Shown here one piece after another: positions 25,243 to 33,895 of a DNA stretch of 33,895 nt. The DNA is from Rhizobiales bacterium 65-9. GTDB lineage: Bacteria > Pseudomonadota > Alphaproteobacteria > Rhizobiales > Beijerinckiaceae. Where the stretch lies: the NCBI GenBank assembly GCA_001899525.1, contig MKVY01000040.1, positions 1 to 33,895 on the forward strand, in the 5' to 3' direction. A program made the translations under genes and the position numbers. Numbering within the stretch: the stretch's first letter is position 1; every line of letters begins with the position of its first letter. The notes under the pieces are model-generated. The model worked only from the letters and a program-made list of their open reading frames with translations, was not told the DNA's origin and did no database searches.

Positions 25243-26568
25243 ATGGACAAGGCGGCCAAACGCGTCGCGGCCTTTCGCGAGCTTCTGACGGAGTTTCATC
25301 AGAAGCTGGATCTCGAATTCGGCTTCCACCTCTGGGACGGCTCGACGATCCCGGCGCAGCTCCACAAGGACGCGCTTGCGGTCTCTTTCGCCGACGAGGG
25401 CGCGGTGGCCGCGCTGGTGCGCAAGCCCAATCTCGACACGCTCGCCAATCTCTGGTCGTCGGCGCGCGTCGATATCCTGAACGGCACGGTGTTCGACATC
25501 GTCGCCAAGCGGCCGACCAAGCGCACCAAGGAATGGCTCAAGGTGCTCGACCGCAAGCAGGCGCTGATGACGGCGGCGAAATTCCTGCTCGTGCCGCGCG
25601 GCGGACCGTGGCCGCTCGAAGCGGTCAAGGACGACAAGGAGAGCGACGGCACGGCGAAAGAGAACAAGAAGAACATCGCCTATCACTACGACGTGTCGAA
25701 CGCCTTCTACGAGCTGTGGCTCGACAAGGAGATGGTCTACACCTGCGCCTACTTCAACGAATGGACGGACGATCTCGACACGGTCCAGCTCAACAAGCTG
25801 GAGATGTCCTGCCGCCGCCTGCGGCTGAAGCCCGGCGACCGCGTGCTCGACATGGGCTGCGGCTGGGGCGCGTTCTCCTGCTACGCGGCGCAGAACTACG
25901 GCGCGATCTGCCATGGCGTGACGCTCTCGGAGCAGCAGGTCGCCTACGCGCAGGCGAAAGTGAAACGGCTCGGACTCGAGGACAAGGTCAAGATCGAGCT
26001 GATGGACTACGCCGACGTGAAGGGCGAGGGCGTCTATGACAAGGTCGCCGCCATCGGCATGATCGAGCATGTCGGCATCGACAATTTCCCGAAATATTAC
26101 GGCACCGCCCATCGCGTGCTGAAGCCGGGCGGGCTGTTCCTGCATCACGGCATCACGCGACCGGGCAAGAGCCAGGCGACGATGACGCGCAAGAAGCGCC
26201 CGGAATTCGCGGCGCTGACGAAATATATCTTCCCCGGCGGCGAGCTCGATTTCATCGGCGGCACGGTCACCAATCTCGAGCGCGCCGGATTCGAAATCCA
26301 TGACGTCGAGGGCTGGCGCGAGCATTACATGCGCACCTGCCGCATGTGGCACGACCGGCTGCTCGCCAACATGGACGCGGCGGTGAAGGAGGTCGGGCTG
26401 GCGACCGCGCGGCTGTGGCTCATATATCTCGCCGCCTGCTCGATCTCGTTCGAGCGCAACACGGTCTGCCTCTACCAGACGCTCGCGTCGAAGCGCGTGC
26501 GCGGATCGGTCGGCTTGCCGCCGTCGCGCAAGGATCTCTATCGCGGCAAATGGGCGATGGTGAACTGA
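25243..26568 (+). CDS. cfa: cyclopropane-fatty-acyl-phospholipid synthase
   Basis: A 441-residue SAM-dependent enzyme that methylenates cis double bonds in membrane phospholipids. The N-terminal lipid-binding half holds KPNLDTLANLWSSARVDILNG and KKNIAYHYDVSNAFYELWLD with VYTCAYF. The methyltransferase half has VLDMGCGWGAFS (201-212), GVTLSEQQVAYAQ, IGMIEHVG, and IFPGGEL with the later SFERNTVCLYQTLASK. Key residues for bicarbonate binding (for example the Cys in VYTCAYF and Glu in MIEHVG) appear present. The ATG at 25243 begins MDKAAKRVAAFRE. Gene spacing to the DUF1674 gene is 85 bases. Products protect against acid and desiccation stress. Confidence 0.93.
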   Translation: MDKAAKRVAAFRELLTEFHQKLDLEFGFHLWDGSTIPAQLHKDALAVSFADEGAVAALVRKPNLDTLANLWSSARVDILNGTVFDIVAKRPTKRTKEWLKVLDRKQALMTAAKFLLVPRGGPWPLEAVKDDKESDGTAKENKKNIAYHYDVSNAFYELWLDKEMVYTCAYFNEWTDDLDTVQLNKLEMSCRRLRLKPGDRVLDMGCGWGAFSCYAAQNYGAICHGVTLSEQQVAYAQAKVKRLGLEDKVKIELMDYADVKGEGVYDKVAAIGMIEHVGIDNFPKYYGTAHRVLKPGGLFLHHGITRPGKSQATMTRKKRPEFAALTKYIFPGGELDFIGGTVTNLERAGFEIHDVEGWREHYMRTCRMWHDRLLANMDAAVKEVGLATARLWLIYLAACSISFERNTVCLYQTLASKRVRGSVGLPPSRKDLYRGKWAMVN

Positions 26569-26598
26569 GCGACGGCGCCGGTTGAGTCGGACCAGAAA

Positions 26599-26630
26599 AG
26601 CGTGAGGCGACTTTCCGCCCGCCTCACGCT
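26599..26630. terminator. bidirectional terminator between cfa and the DnaB-like gene
   Basis: AGCGTGAGGCG and CGCCTCACGCT form an 11-pair stem with a 10-base loop. On the minus strand the stem is closed by CACGCTTTTC, giving a four-T run suitable for the DnaB-like gene that converges from the right; on the plus strand only a weak tail follows for cfa. Confidence 0.7.
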
Positions 26631-26718
26631 CTGAAACGACGAAATTGATCACGACATTTGCGATCGATTCGAGCCGGAATCATCGCGCCTTCATATGCGC
26701 GGCGCCTTCACGCGAGCG

Positions 26719-27432
26719 TCAGTTCAACGCGTGGAATCTGATCGCGCCCGCGTGCAGAAAGCACGCCTTGCTGAACAGCGAGAGATCGAGCGGATTCGGC
26801 AGCCTCACATCGCCAAGATCGGGGCACGTCTTCTTCTCCGGATCGTAGGACCGATCCACCTGCGAGATGAAGGCGAAGATCATTCCATTGTCGCGCGCGA
26901 AGCGCTTCAAGGCGTGCATCTGCGTGGCGAGATCGGGATTGGCTCGCCGCTGATCGAGAAGCTGAAGATAGTCTATCACGACAAGCGTTCCGCGCGGCGC
27001 ATCGTCCAGCGACGCGATAATGTGCTCCGCGCAGATGGCGTCGGAATCGTCGAAGGAAAAGAGCTGCTCGAAACAGGCGGGCTCCGCGCCGATGGCGCGA
27101 AAGCGGCCCACAATGTCCTTCCTGTTGTATTCCAGCGAGAAAAAGGCGGCGCGCCTGCCCTGCTTCATGGCCTCGACCGCGAGGCCCAGACTGAGCAAGG
27201 TCTTGCCCTGGCCCGGTCGCGCGCCGACGAGAACAAGATCGCCGGGCGCGAGCCGCGCCAGAACGCCGCCGGCTGACAATGGCGCGGCCGTCCTGGCCGC
27301 GAGAAGACTCCAGCTTTGAAATCCCTCCCGGACGGCGACCCGGTCGAGCGCGACATGCAGCGGCGTTTTCTCGCTGCGCGACAGCAGCTTCGCCTCGCGC
27401 TTGAGACGATAAAGGGGAGCGGACATAATCAT
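26719..27432 (-). CDS. DnaB-C/RecA-fold ATPase without the DnaB N-terminal domain
   Basis: A 237-residue protein with a short N-terminal helix region (MSAPLYRLKREAKLLSRSEKTPLH, ALDRVAVREGFQSW) and a RecA-like core of the replicative-helicase type: Walker A GARPGQGKT (70-78), FFSLEYNRKDIVGRFR, LVVIDYLQLLDQR with the Walker B acid, MHALKRFARDNGMIFAFISQVDR and a short end. The DnaB primase-interaction domain is absent, so it is unlikely to be the replicative helicase. Comparable short ATPases occur in Bradyrhizobiaceae and relatives; the role is unknown. ATG 27432 follows GGAGG at seven bases. The upstream frame to 27519 lacks support. No operon partner lies on this strand. Confidence 0.85.
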   Translation of the reverse strand: MIMSAPLYRLKREAKLLSRSEKTPLHVALDRVAVREGFQSWSLLAARTAAPLSAGGVLARLAPGDLVLVGARPGQGKTLLSLGLAVEAMKQGRRAAFFSLEYNRKDIVGRFRAIGAEPACFEQLFSFDDSDAICAEHIIASLDDAPRGTLVVIDYLQLLDQRRANPDLATQMHALKRFARDNGMIFAFISQVDRSYDPEKKTCPDLGDVRLPNPLDLSLFSKACFLHAGAIRFHALN

Positions 27433-27629
27433 CGGCGAACCTCCATTCGCGGGCGGTCGTCGCAATCCCTCCTTATGCGCTGCCCGAATGGATGAGTCGG
27501 ATGACGAAGCGCCCCGCATGATGTCTGCTTTCCCGGTCGGAGGGGGGGAGGCGTGGGCGTGCCTTGCTCAAGGATAAGGTGATTCGCGCGCGGCAAAAAG
27601 AATCGTCGCGCGGGATCGATAGAGGATGC

Positions 27630-27657
27630 TTGACGGATGTTTATAGGAATATATACT
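27630..27657 (+). promoter_or_regulatory. promoter of the thermonuclease-like gene
   Basis: TTGACG (27630-27635) and TATACT (27652-27657) are spaced by 16 bases, each five of six with the housekeeping consensus, in a clearly AT-rich island. The ATG at 27665 lies only seven bases past the -10, so transcription would begin at or next to the start codon. Confidence 0.6.
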
Positions 27658-27664
27658 TTGATAT

Positions 27665-28216
27665 ATGCCTTCGATCCTCTCCGTCCCGCGCCGCGTCCGG
27701 ATTGTTCTGGTCGCGGCCGCCGTGCTGACGATGTTCGTTCTGGCGGCCGATTCACCTCCGGGGCGGGCCAGACCGGGCGGTGATCACGAAGCTCTGCAGC
27801 CCGTGCCGATCGAGCCCGGAACAGTCGCAACCCGACGCGCGCGCCTCGCCGGCGTTTACGCGATGACCGTCACCCGCGTTATCGACGGCGATACGGTGGA
27901 AGCGCGCGTGGCCGTCTGGCTGGGGCAGGAGATCGTCACAAAAGTCAGGCTGCGCGGCGTCGATGCGCCGGAAATCCACGGCGCCTGCGGGGCTGAGCGG
28001 GAGCTCGCGATCGCCGCGCGGGACCGGCTGGCGCAACTCGTCGGCGGCGGCCCGGTTCTGCTGGGCCATGTGGGCGGGGACAAATATTTCGGGCGGGTCG
28101 TCGGCGATCTGTTCGTCGGCGAGACGAATCTCTCCGACATCCTCCTGGCCGAAGGGCTGGCGCGACCCTATCAGGGCGGGCGGCGCAAGGGATGGTGCGC
28201 GTTCGCCGGACGCTAG
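27665..28216 (+). CDS. thermonuclease-family (staphylococcal nuclease-like) protein, probably exported
   Basis: A 183-residue protein with an N-terminal hydrophobic segment (RIVLVAAAVLTMFVLAA, about 11-27) that could be a signal peptide or anchor, then an SNase fold from about residue 63: TVTRVIDGDTVEARV with the Ca-binding Asp region, KVRLRGVDAPEIHG with the catalytic Arg/Glu positions (R..D.PE), ERELAIAARDRLAQLV, KYFGRVVGDLF with the second Arg, and LLAEGLARPYQGGRRKGWC. A periplasmic nuclease or related bacterial SNase domain is likely. It has no Shine-Dalgarno sequence because the transcript probably starts at the ATG. It is divergent from the DnaB-like gene, 232 bases away. Confidence 0.88.
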   Translation: MPSILSVPRRVRIVLVAAAVLTMFVLAADSPPGRARPGGDHEALQPVPIEPGTVATRRARLAGVYAMTVTRVIDGDTVEARVAVWLGQEIVTKVRLRGVDAPEIHGACGAERELAIAARDRLAQLVGGGPVLLGHVGGDKYFGRVVGDLFVGETNLSDILLAEGLARPYQGGRRKGWCAFAGR

Positions 28217-28381
28217 ACCCGCAGAGGCGCGCCGTGCCCGGATCAGAAGGCTCCTCGGGCGTTCATCCCCTCAGCGGCTCGGAATGGCCGGGATTCGTCC
28301 TATTCCGTTCGGTTTCCGGCAAGCGGCCGGCGCCATTCTGGCCGCGTGCGGGAGGTTCAAATCCGCCGACCGCTCAAAACG

Positions 28382-28397
28382 TTAACCGGCCGCTAAC
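28382..28397 (+). promoter_or_regulatory. CtrA-box-like site upstream of fliF
   Basis: TTAA-CCGGCCG-CTAAC matches the CtrA consensus TTAA-N7-TTAAC with one mismatch and lies 75 bases before the fliF start. Caulobacter fliF is a CtrA-activated class II gene. Regulation here is inferred. Confidence 0.6.
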
Positions 28398-28403
28398 CAT
28401 CTA

Positions 28404-28422
28404 CCCGGCAATTTCTGCCGGG
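28404..28422 (+). promoter_or_regulatory. perfect inverted repeat upstream of fliF, possible FlbD operator
   Basis: CCCGGCAATTTCTGCCGGG has seven-base arms around a five-base centre. It starts seven bases after the CtrA-like box and lies 50 bases before fliF, where an operator blocking the promoter would be expected. FlbD, encoded in the same operon, represses fliF in Caulobacter through nearby sites. An intrinsic terminator of the nuclease gene is the main alternative, but no U tract follows and the nuclease stop is 188 bases away. Confidence 0.45.
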
Positions 28423-28472
28423 CGCCTGGATTGAGACGTTGAGCCAGCGCGGTCGTTTACGGAGCGTGACGC

Positions 28473-30122
28473 TTGAACGGGATTGGTGACGCGTTTTCCA
28501 AGCTGGGGCCGGCTCGGCTCGGCGCCATGCTCGCCGTCACGCTCGCGCTCGTCGGCTTTTTCGGCTTCATGATCGTGCGCGTGTCGCAGCCGGCGATGGG
28601 CGTGCTCTACAGCGACCTGCCCTTCTCCGAGGCCGCCTCGATCGCCAAGGAGCTCGACGCCAAGGGCGTGAAATACGAGACTCGGCAGGACGGCCAGACG
28701 ATCCTCATCGCCAAGGGCGACATTCCCAGAATCCGCATGGAGATGGCGGCGAAGGGCGTGCCGTCGGGCGGAACGGTCGGCTACGAAATCTTCGACAAGG
28801 GCGACGCCTTCTCCTCGACGAGCTTCGTGCAGAACATCAATCACCTGCGCGCGCTCGAGGGAGAGCTGGCGCGCACCATCCGCTCGATCGACCGGGTGCA
28901 GGGCGCGCGCGTCCATCTCGTGCTCCCGGAGCGGCGCGTGTTCGAGCGCGACCGAGAGCAGCCGCGCGCCTCGATCGCGCTGAAGCTGCGCGGGGAGCTC
29001 GACGCCGCGCAGGTGCGCGCGATCCGCCATCTCGTGGCCTCCGCCGTGGAAGGGCTGCGCGCCGAGCGCGTGTCGATCGTGGATGAATCGGGCCGGCTGC
29101 TGGCGGACGGCGCCGGCGATGCGAGCCCCCTCGCCGGGGCGGAGGAGCGCCAGGCCGCGCATGAGCGGCGGCTGCGCGCCCAGATCGAGGACATCGTGGC
29201 GAGCGTCGTCGGTCAGGGGCGAGCGCGGGTGCAGGTCTCGACCGAACTCGATTTCAGTCGCATCCAGCAGACGCAGGAAACCTACGATCCCGAAAGCCGC
29301 GTGCTGCGCTCGACCCAGACGCGCAACGAGCAGGCGCAGACATCGGGCGGCGACAATCAGGTCAGCGTCGGCAACGAACTGCCCGGCGGACGCGGACAAC
29401 AGCCGCCGCAGAATTCCACCCGCGACACCTCGAACAAGGCCGAGGAGATCGCGAACTACGACTACACCAAGACGGTGCGCTCGGAGGTGGCCGAGGCCGG
29501 CCGCATCAAGAAGATCTCCGTCGCGGTGCTCGTCGACGGACAGTATCAGCGCAATGGCGGCGGCGGCGAACTCGCCTATCAGCAGCGCCCGCAGGAAGAA
29601 CTCGACCGCATCGCGACGCTCGTGCGCAGCGCCATCGGATTCGACCGCAATCGCGGCGATACGGTCGAGGTCGTCAATCTGCGCTTCGCCGACCCGCCGC
29701 GCGGGCCGGAGAATTTCGAGGAAACGGGCCTCCTGCAGAGCCTGATGCAGCCGACGAGGGACGATGTCTATCGCGGTCTTGAACTATTCGTTCTCGCCCT
29801 GCTGACCCTCATCGTCACGCTGTTCGTGGTCCGTCCGCTCGTCAATCGCGTAATCACGCCCGACGACATCCGTATGAAGCTCTCGCAGGCGACAGGCGGC
29901 CTGATCGCCGCGCCCGCCGGCGGCGAGAACGCAGCCAGCTCCGGCTCCGCCGCGCTGGAGCCGCCGAAGGCGCGCGAATCGGCGGCGGTGCGGTTTCTCG
30001 AAATGGCGAAGGTGAATGGCCAGGTGCAGGCGCAGTCCGTCGAGCGGATCGGAGAGGTGGTCAAAGCCAGTCCGGACGAAGCGCTGGCGATCCTTCGCGA
30101 CATGATTCACCAGGATCGGTGA
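28473..30122 (+). CDS. fliF: flagellar MS-ring protein FliF
   Basis: A 549-residue FliF that forms the inner-membrane ring on which the flagellar motor and export gate assemble. Membrane helices are near residues 14-34 (ARLGAMLAVTLALVGFFGFM) and about 430-455 (VYRGLELFVLALLTLIVTLFVV). In between lie the YscJ-like ring-building domains (GVLYSDLPFSEAASIAKELDAKGV, SFVQNINHLRALEGELARTI, RVHLVLPERRVFERDREQPRASI). A Gln/Asn/Gly-rich linker (SGGDNQVSVG) and YDYTKTVRSEV precede the second helix. The C-terminal tail (AVRFLEMAKVNGQVQAQSVERI, then ASPDEALAILRDMIHQ) binds FliG. Start is TTG 28473, with GGAG eight bases upstream. First gene of the fli operon. Confidence 0.94.
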   Translation: MNGIGDAFSKLGPARLGAMLAVTLALVGFFGFMIVRVSQPAMGVLYSDLPFSEAASIAKELDAKGVKYETRQDGQTILIAKGDIPRIRMEMAAKGVPSGGTVGYEIFDKGDAFSSTSFVQNINHLRALEGELARTIRSIDRVQGARVHLVLPERRVFERDREQPRASIALKLRGELDAAQVRAIRHLVASAVEGLRAERVSIVDESGRLLADGAGDASPLAGAEERQAAHERRLRAQIEDIVASVVGQGRARVQVSTELDFSRIQQTQETYDPESRVLRSTQTRNEQAQTSGGDNQVSVGNELPGGRGQQPPQNSTRDTSNKAEEIANYDYTKTVRSEVAEAGRIKKISVAVLVDGQYQRNGGGGELAYQQRPQEELDRIATLVRSAIGFDRNRGDTVEVVNLRFADPPRGPENFEETGLLQSLMQPTRDDVYRGLELFVLALLTLIVTLFVVRPLVNRVITPDDIRMKLSQATGGLIAAPAGGENAASSGSAALEPPKARESAAVRFLEMAKVNGQVQAQSVERIGEVVKASPDEALAILRDMIHQDR

Positions 30123-30129
30123 TCTGAAG

Positions 30130-31149
30130 ATGCTAGGCTCCTCCGAAAACCTGGATAACCTGTCCGGCCCACAGAGGGCGGCCGTCATCCTGCTCACGCT
30201 CGGCGACGAATTCGGCGCGCCGATCTGGAAGCGGCTGGACGAGGACGAGATTCGCGTTGTGTCGGTCGCGATGTCCCAGCTCGGATCGATCGAAGCGTCG
30301 ACAGTCGAGTCGCTGATCGTCGATTTCGTCTCAAAGATGTCGGCGACAGGCGCGGTCACGGGATCGCTCGACCGGACCGAGTTGCTGCTTCAGAAAATTC
30401 TGCCGGGCCAGCAGGCCTCCATGATCATGGAGGAAATCCGCGGGCCCGCCGGCCGCAACATGTGGCAGAAGCTCTCGAACGTCGACTCCGAAGTGCTGGC
30501 GAATTTCCTCAAGAACGAATATCCGCAGACCGCCGCCGTCGTCCTCTCGAAAATCAAGCCGGACCACGCCGCTCGCGTGCTGGCCGCGATGCCGGAGGAT
30601 TCGGCGACCGACATCGTCCATCGCATGCTCAAACTGGAAGGCGTGCAGAAGGACGCGCTGGAGCGCATCGAGGAAACGCTGCGCACCGAATTCGTGTCAA
30701 ACCTGTCGCAGACGACGCGACGCGACGCGCACGAACTGATGGCGGAGATCTTCAACTCGTTCGACCGCCAGACGGAAACGCGGTTCCTCGCCTCGCTCGA
30801 AGGCGTCAATCACGACGCGGCGAAGCGCATCCGATCGCTGATGTTCACGTTCGACGATCTCGTGCGGCTCGACCCCGCCTCGATGCAGACGCTGATGCGC
30901 GCGCTCGACAAGACGGTCCTGACCAAGGCGCTGAAAGGGGCGAGCGAGGTGGTGCGCACCTTCTTCTTCTCCAACATGTCGACGCGCGCCTCGAAAGCGA
31001 TGCAGGACGACATGGCGGCGCTGGGCCCCATGCGCCTCAAAGACGTCGACGACGCGCAGGCGACGATCGTGCTTGCGGCCAAGGATCTGGCGGACAAGGG
31101 CGAGATTTTGATCAGCAAGAACCGCTCCGAAGACGAACTGGTTTATTGA
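30130..31149 (+). CDS. fliG: flagellar motor switch protein FliG
   Basis: A 339-residue FliG that links the MS ring to the C ring and meets the stator. The N-terminal domain (LSGPQRAAVILLTLGDEFGAPIWKRLDEDE) binds FliF; the middle armadillo-like repeat includes EVLANFLKNEYPQTAAVVLSKIKPDHAARVLAAMP; the C-terminal torque domain holds IRSLMFTFDDLVRLDPASMQTLMRALD and LKGASEVVRTFFFSNMSTRASKAMQDDM. These charged stretches carry the residues that face the stator. It begins seven bases after fliF. Length and motifs are complete. Confidence 0.95.
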   Translation: MLGSSENLDNLSGPQRAAVILLTLGDEFGAPIWKRLDEDEIRVVSVAMSQLGSIEASTVESLIVDFVSKMSATGAVTGSLDRTELLLQKILPGQQASMIMEEIRGPAGRNMWQKLSNVDSEVLANFLKNEYPQTAAVVLSKIKPDHAARVLAAMPEDSATDIVHRMLKLEGVQKDALERIEETLRTEFVSNLSQTTRRDAHELMAEIFNSFDRQTETRFLASLEGVNHDAAKRIRSLMFTFDDLVRLDPASMQTLMRALDKTVLTKALKGASEVVRTFFFSNMSTRASKAMQDDMAALGPMRLKDVDDAQATIVLAAKDLADKGEILISKNRSEDELVY

Positions 31150-31150
31150 C

Positions 31151-31777
31151 ATGGCGGCGGCGGAAAAATTCATCTTCGGCGAGGATTTCGGCAAGGCGCG
31201 CGCGGCGCCGCTCGCGGCCTCGCCGGCCGAGCGCGCCCGGATCGAAAGCGAAAGGCGCATCCGCGCCGAAGGCTACGCCGAGGGGCTTGCCGAAGGGCGC
31301 GCGCAGGCGCAGGGCGAACTCGACCAGCGGCTGACGCAGGCGATGGAGACCGTTTCGGCGCGCGCGGCCGACCTGCTGGCGAGGCTCGATCGGCTCGAGG
31401 ATACGGCCGCCGACGACGCCGTCGCGTTCGCGCTGAAATTCGCCGAGGCGGCGAGCGGGATAGCGCTGCAGCGGTTTCCGCTCGCGGCGCTGGAGGCGGC
31501 GGCGCGGGAGACCTTCGCCCAGGTGCGGCAGGCGCCGCATTGCGTGGTGCGCCTGCATGAATCCCTCGTCGAGCAGGCCAACGAAGCGCTGGCGCGCATC
31601 GCGCGCGAGCGCGGCTTCGACGGCCGCATCGTGGTGATGGGCGAAGCGGACATGACGGCCGCCGATTTCTCGATGGAATGGGCTGACGGCGGCGTTCGCC
31701 GCGACGGGGAAGCCTTGAGAATGAAACTCGCGGAAGCGATCGAGCGGCACGCCGCTCTCGCGGCCCCCACCCTGTAA
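31151..31777 (+). CDS. fliH: FliH/FlbE-type flagellar export protein
   Basis: A 208-residue protein in the fliH slot of the operon. The first 45 residues are Ala/Glu-rich, ending in EGYAEGLAEGRAQAQGELDQRL, the glycine-rich heptad-like helix typical of FliH. The C-terminal half contains FALKFAEAASGIALQRFP, ALEAAARETFAQVRQAPHCVVRLHESL and GDMTAADF-like EADMTAADFSMEWADGGVRRD. FliH regulates the FliI ATPase at the export gate; in Caulobacter the homologue is FlbE. Sequence similarity is modest, so the call leans on context. ATG 31151 lies one base past the fliG stop. Confidence 0.8.
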   Translation: MAAAEKFIFGEDFGKARAAPLAASPAERARIESERRIRAEGYAEGLAEGRAQAQGELDQRLTQAMETVSARAADLLARLDRLEDTAADDAVAFALKFAEAASGIALQRFPLAALEAAARETFAQVRQAPHCVVRLHESLVEQANEALARIARERGFDGRIVVMGEADMTAADFSMEWADGGVRRDGEALRMKLAEAIERHAALAAPTL

Positions 31778-31792
31778 CCGAGGCGTCGTGGC

Positions 31793-32128
31793 ATGAGCGA
31801 TCAATCGATTCCGCTTCCCGATCTGGAGCGCAACAGTTTCGCCAGCGGCGGCGCCGGCGGCGAGCAGCCGAACACGTCTAAGAGCGCGGCCGACCTCGAG
31901 CAGCTGTTCGACGTTCCGGTCACGGTGTCCGCCGTGCTCGGCCGCACGCGCATGCCGGTGGGCGATCTCCTGAAGCTCGAGCCGGGAAGTGTGCTCGATC
32001 TCGATCGCAACGTCGGCGAGGCGATCGACATCTATGTCAACAATCGCCTTGTGGCGCGGGGCGAAGTGGTTCTCGTCGAGGACAAACTCGGCGTGACCAT
32101 GACCGAAATCATCAAGATCGACAAATAA
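31793..32128 (+). CDS. fliN: flagellar motor switch protein FliN
   Basis: A 111-residue FliN, part of the C ring. The first 30 residues are flexible. The SpoA core runs from LEQLFDVPVTVSAVLGRTRMPVGDLLKLEPGSVLDLDR to GEAIDIYVNNRLVARGEVVLVEDKLGVTMTEII, including the conserved LEPGSV and V-NN-LVARGEVV motifs. FliM is not in the window. It starts 15 bases after fliH. Family length in this group is 80-140 residues. Confidence 0.95.
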   Translation: MSDQSIPLPDLERNSFASGGAGGEQPNTSKSAADLEQLFDVPVTVSAVLGRTRMPVGDLLKLEPGSVLDLDRNVGEAIDIYVNNRLVARGEVVLVEDKLGVTMTEIIKIDK

Positions 32129-32141
32129 CGAGGCGGGCTCC

Positions 32142-33503
<1,362 letters not shown>

Positions 33504-33672
33504 GCGGACGGAACAACGCCGCCATGCGCGCTACGAGGATCAATCGCCGGTCGCGGTCGGGCTTGCGCCGACGATCCACGCTATTCCCGCGCTGCAGGGG
33601 TGACGTGACTGATCGCCGCGCGTTCGGTCATGACGACGATGCGTTGAACGCCGCCGGGAAGAGCGTTCGCCC

Positions 33673-33895
33673 ATGACCGATCTTCCGGTCGAGCCGACGG
33701 CCAGGCGCGCCATCGGGGGTTTCAGCCTGCAGAACATCGGCGACACGCTGCGCCGGTCCGACATCGCGCTCGCCGTCGCGGTGATGGCGATTCTGGCGGT
33801 GCTGATCGTGCCGCTGCCGCCGATCTTGCTCGACCTGCTGCTCGCGACCTCGATCATCCTGTCGGTGCTCATTCTGATGATGGCGCTGTTCATTC
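33673..33895 (+). CDS. flhA: flagellar export gate protein FlhA (N-terminal part, cut by window edge)
   Basis: The visible 74 residues show a short cytosolic start (MTDLPVEPTARRAIGGFSLQ) and then two membrane segments: IALAVAVMAILAVLIVPLP and PPILLDLLLATSIILSVLILM, which match the FlhA N-terminus. FlhA forms the nonameric export ring of the flagellar type III system. GGGAAGAG precedes the ATG. A 169-base gap from flbD holds no feature I can support; I looked for a sigma-54 -24/-12 element and saw none. Confidence 0.9.
   Translation, partial: MTDLPVEPTARRAIGGFSLQNIGDTLRRSDIALAVAVMAILAVLIVPLPPILLDLLLATSIILSVLILMMALFI

Noticed and set aside
24882-25259. An N-terminal extension of rsmB by 126 codons
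   Set aside because: It covers the divergent DUF1674 gene and has no homology; the inner ATG gives the family start.
27548-27556. A run of G near the thermonuclease gene as a phase-variable tract
   Set aside because: The run is only seven or so bases, interrupted, and lies outside coding sequence and core promoter.
33504-33672. A sigma-54 promoter before flhA
   Set aside because: I found no GG-N10-GC pair with the expected flanks in the gap; flhA may be read from the fliF promoter.

Overview
The window reads as chromosomal DNA of a flagellated alphaproteobacterium, most likely Hyphomicrobiales (Rhizobiales) of the Beijerinckiaceae/Methylocystaceae/Bradyrhizobiaceae kind. The basis is high GC, GTG and TTG starts, DUF1178, DUF930 and DUF1674 proteins, a FlbD-type flagellar regulator, a GTTC-N7-GTTC LexA box and TTAA-N7-TTAAC-like CtrA boxes. 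I see no tRNA, rRNA, CRISPR array, insertion sequence or prophage. Most of it is ordinary, densely packed core genome; no stretch over 300 bases lacks a gene.

Layout. 1-2977: the start of a periplasmic binding protein (edge-truncated), then a minus-strand run comF-grxC-DUF1178, divergent from an NDUFAF5-like methyltransferase broken by an in-frame amber codon. 3023-4655: iron alcohol dehydrogenase and hotdog thioesterase. 4539-7740 (minus): peptidyl-prolyl isomerase, argJ, mutT and a small membrane protein, divergent from secA (7965-10862). 10946-11562 (minus): two small proteins of unknown function behind a promoter whose -10 is covered by a LexA box. 11856-13727 (plus): an ABC-type membrane domain without ATPase, a small GNAT-like protein and a DUF930 protein. 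13774-18553 (minus): TerC, lytic transglycosylase, L,D-transpeptidase, accA and a methyltransferase. 18706-19927 (plus): gloB and a cupin. 20047-24881 (minus): rsmB, heparinase-like protein, aminotransferase and a DUF3828-like protein. 24906-26568 (plus): SDHAF4-like protein and cyclopropane fatty acid synthase. 26719-28216: a DnaB-C-like ATPase and a secreted-type nuclease, divergent. 28473-33895 (plus): fliF-fliG-fliH-fliN-flbD-flhA, the last cut by the edge.

How parts work together. The flagellar genes build the MS ring, rotor/switch and export gate. Upstream of fliF sit a CtrA-like box and a perfect inverted repeat, while flbD lies in the same operon; this resembles the Caulobacter circuit in which CtrA activates and FlbD represses fliF. 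The lytic transglycosylase and L,D-transpeptidase are one base apart and form a wall-remodelling pair.

The most notable items are the SOS-type promoter over two unknown small genes, the amber codon at a conserved Tyr position in the NDUFAF5 homologue, the CtrA/FlbD-like control region of fliF, a probably leaderless nuclease gene, and the start-site conflict at the ABC membrane-domain gene. I found no clear new multi-gene system; the LexA-controlled pair is the best candidate for undescribed biology.
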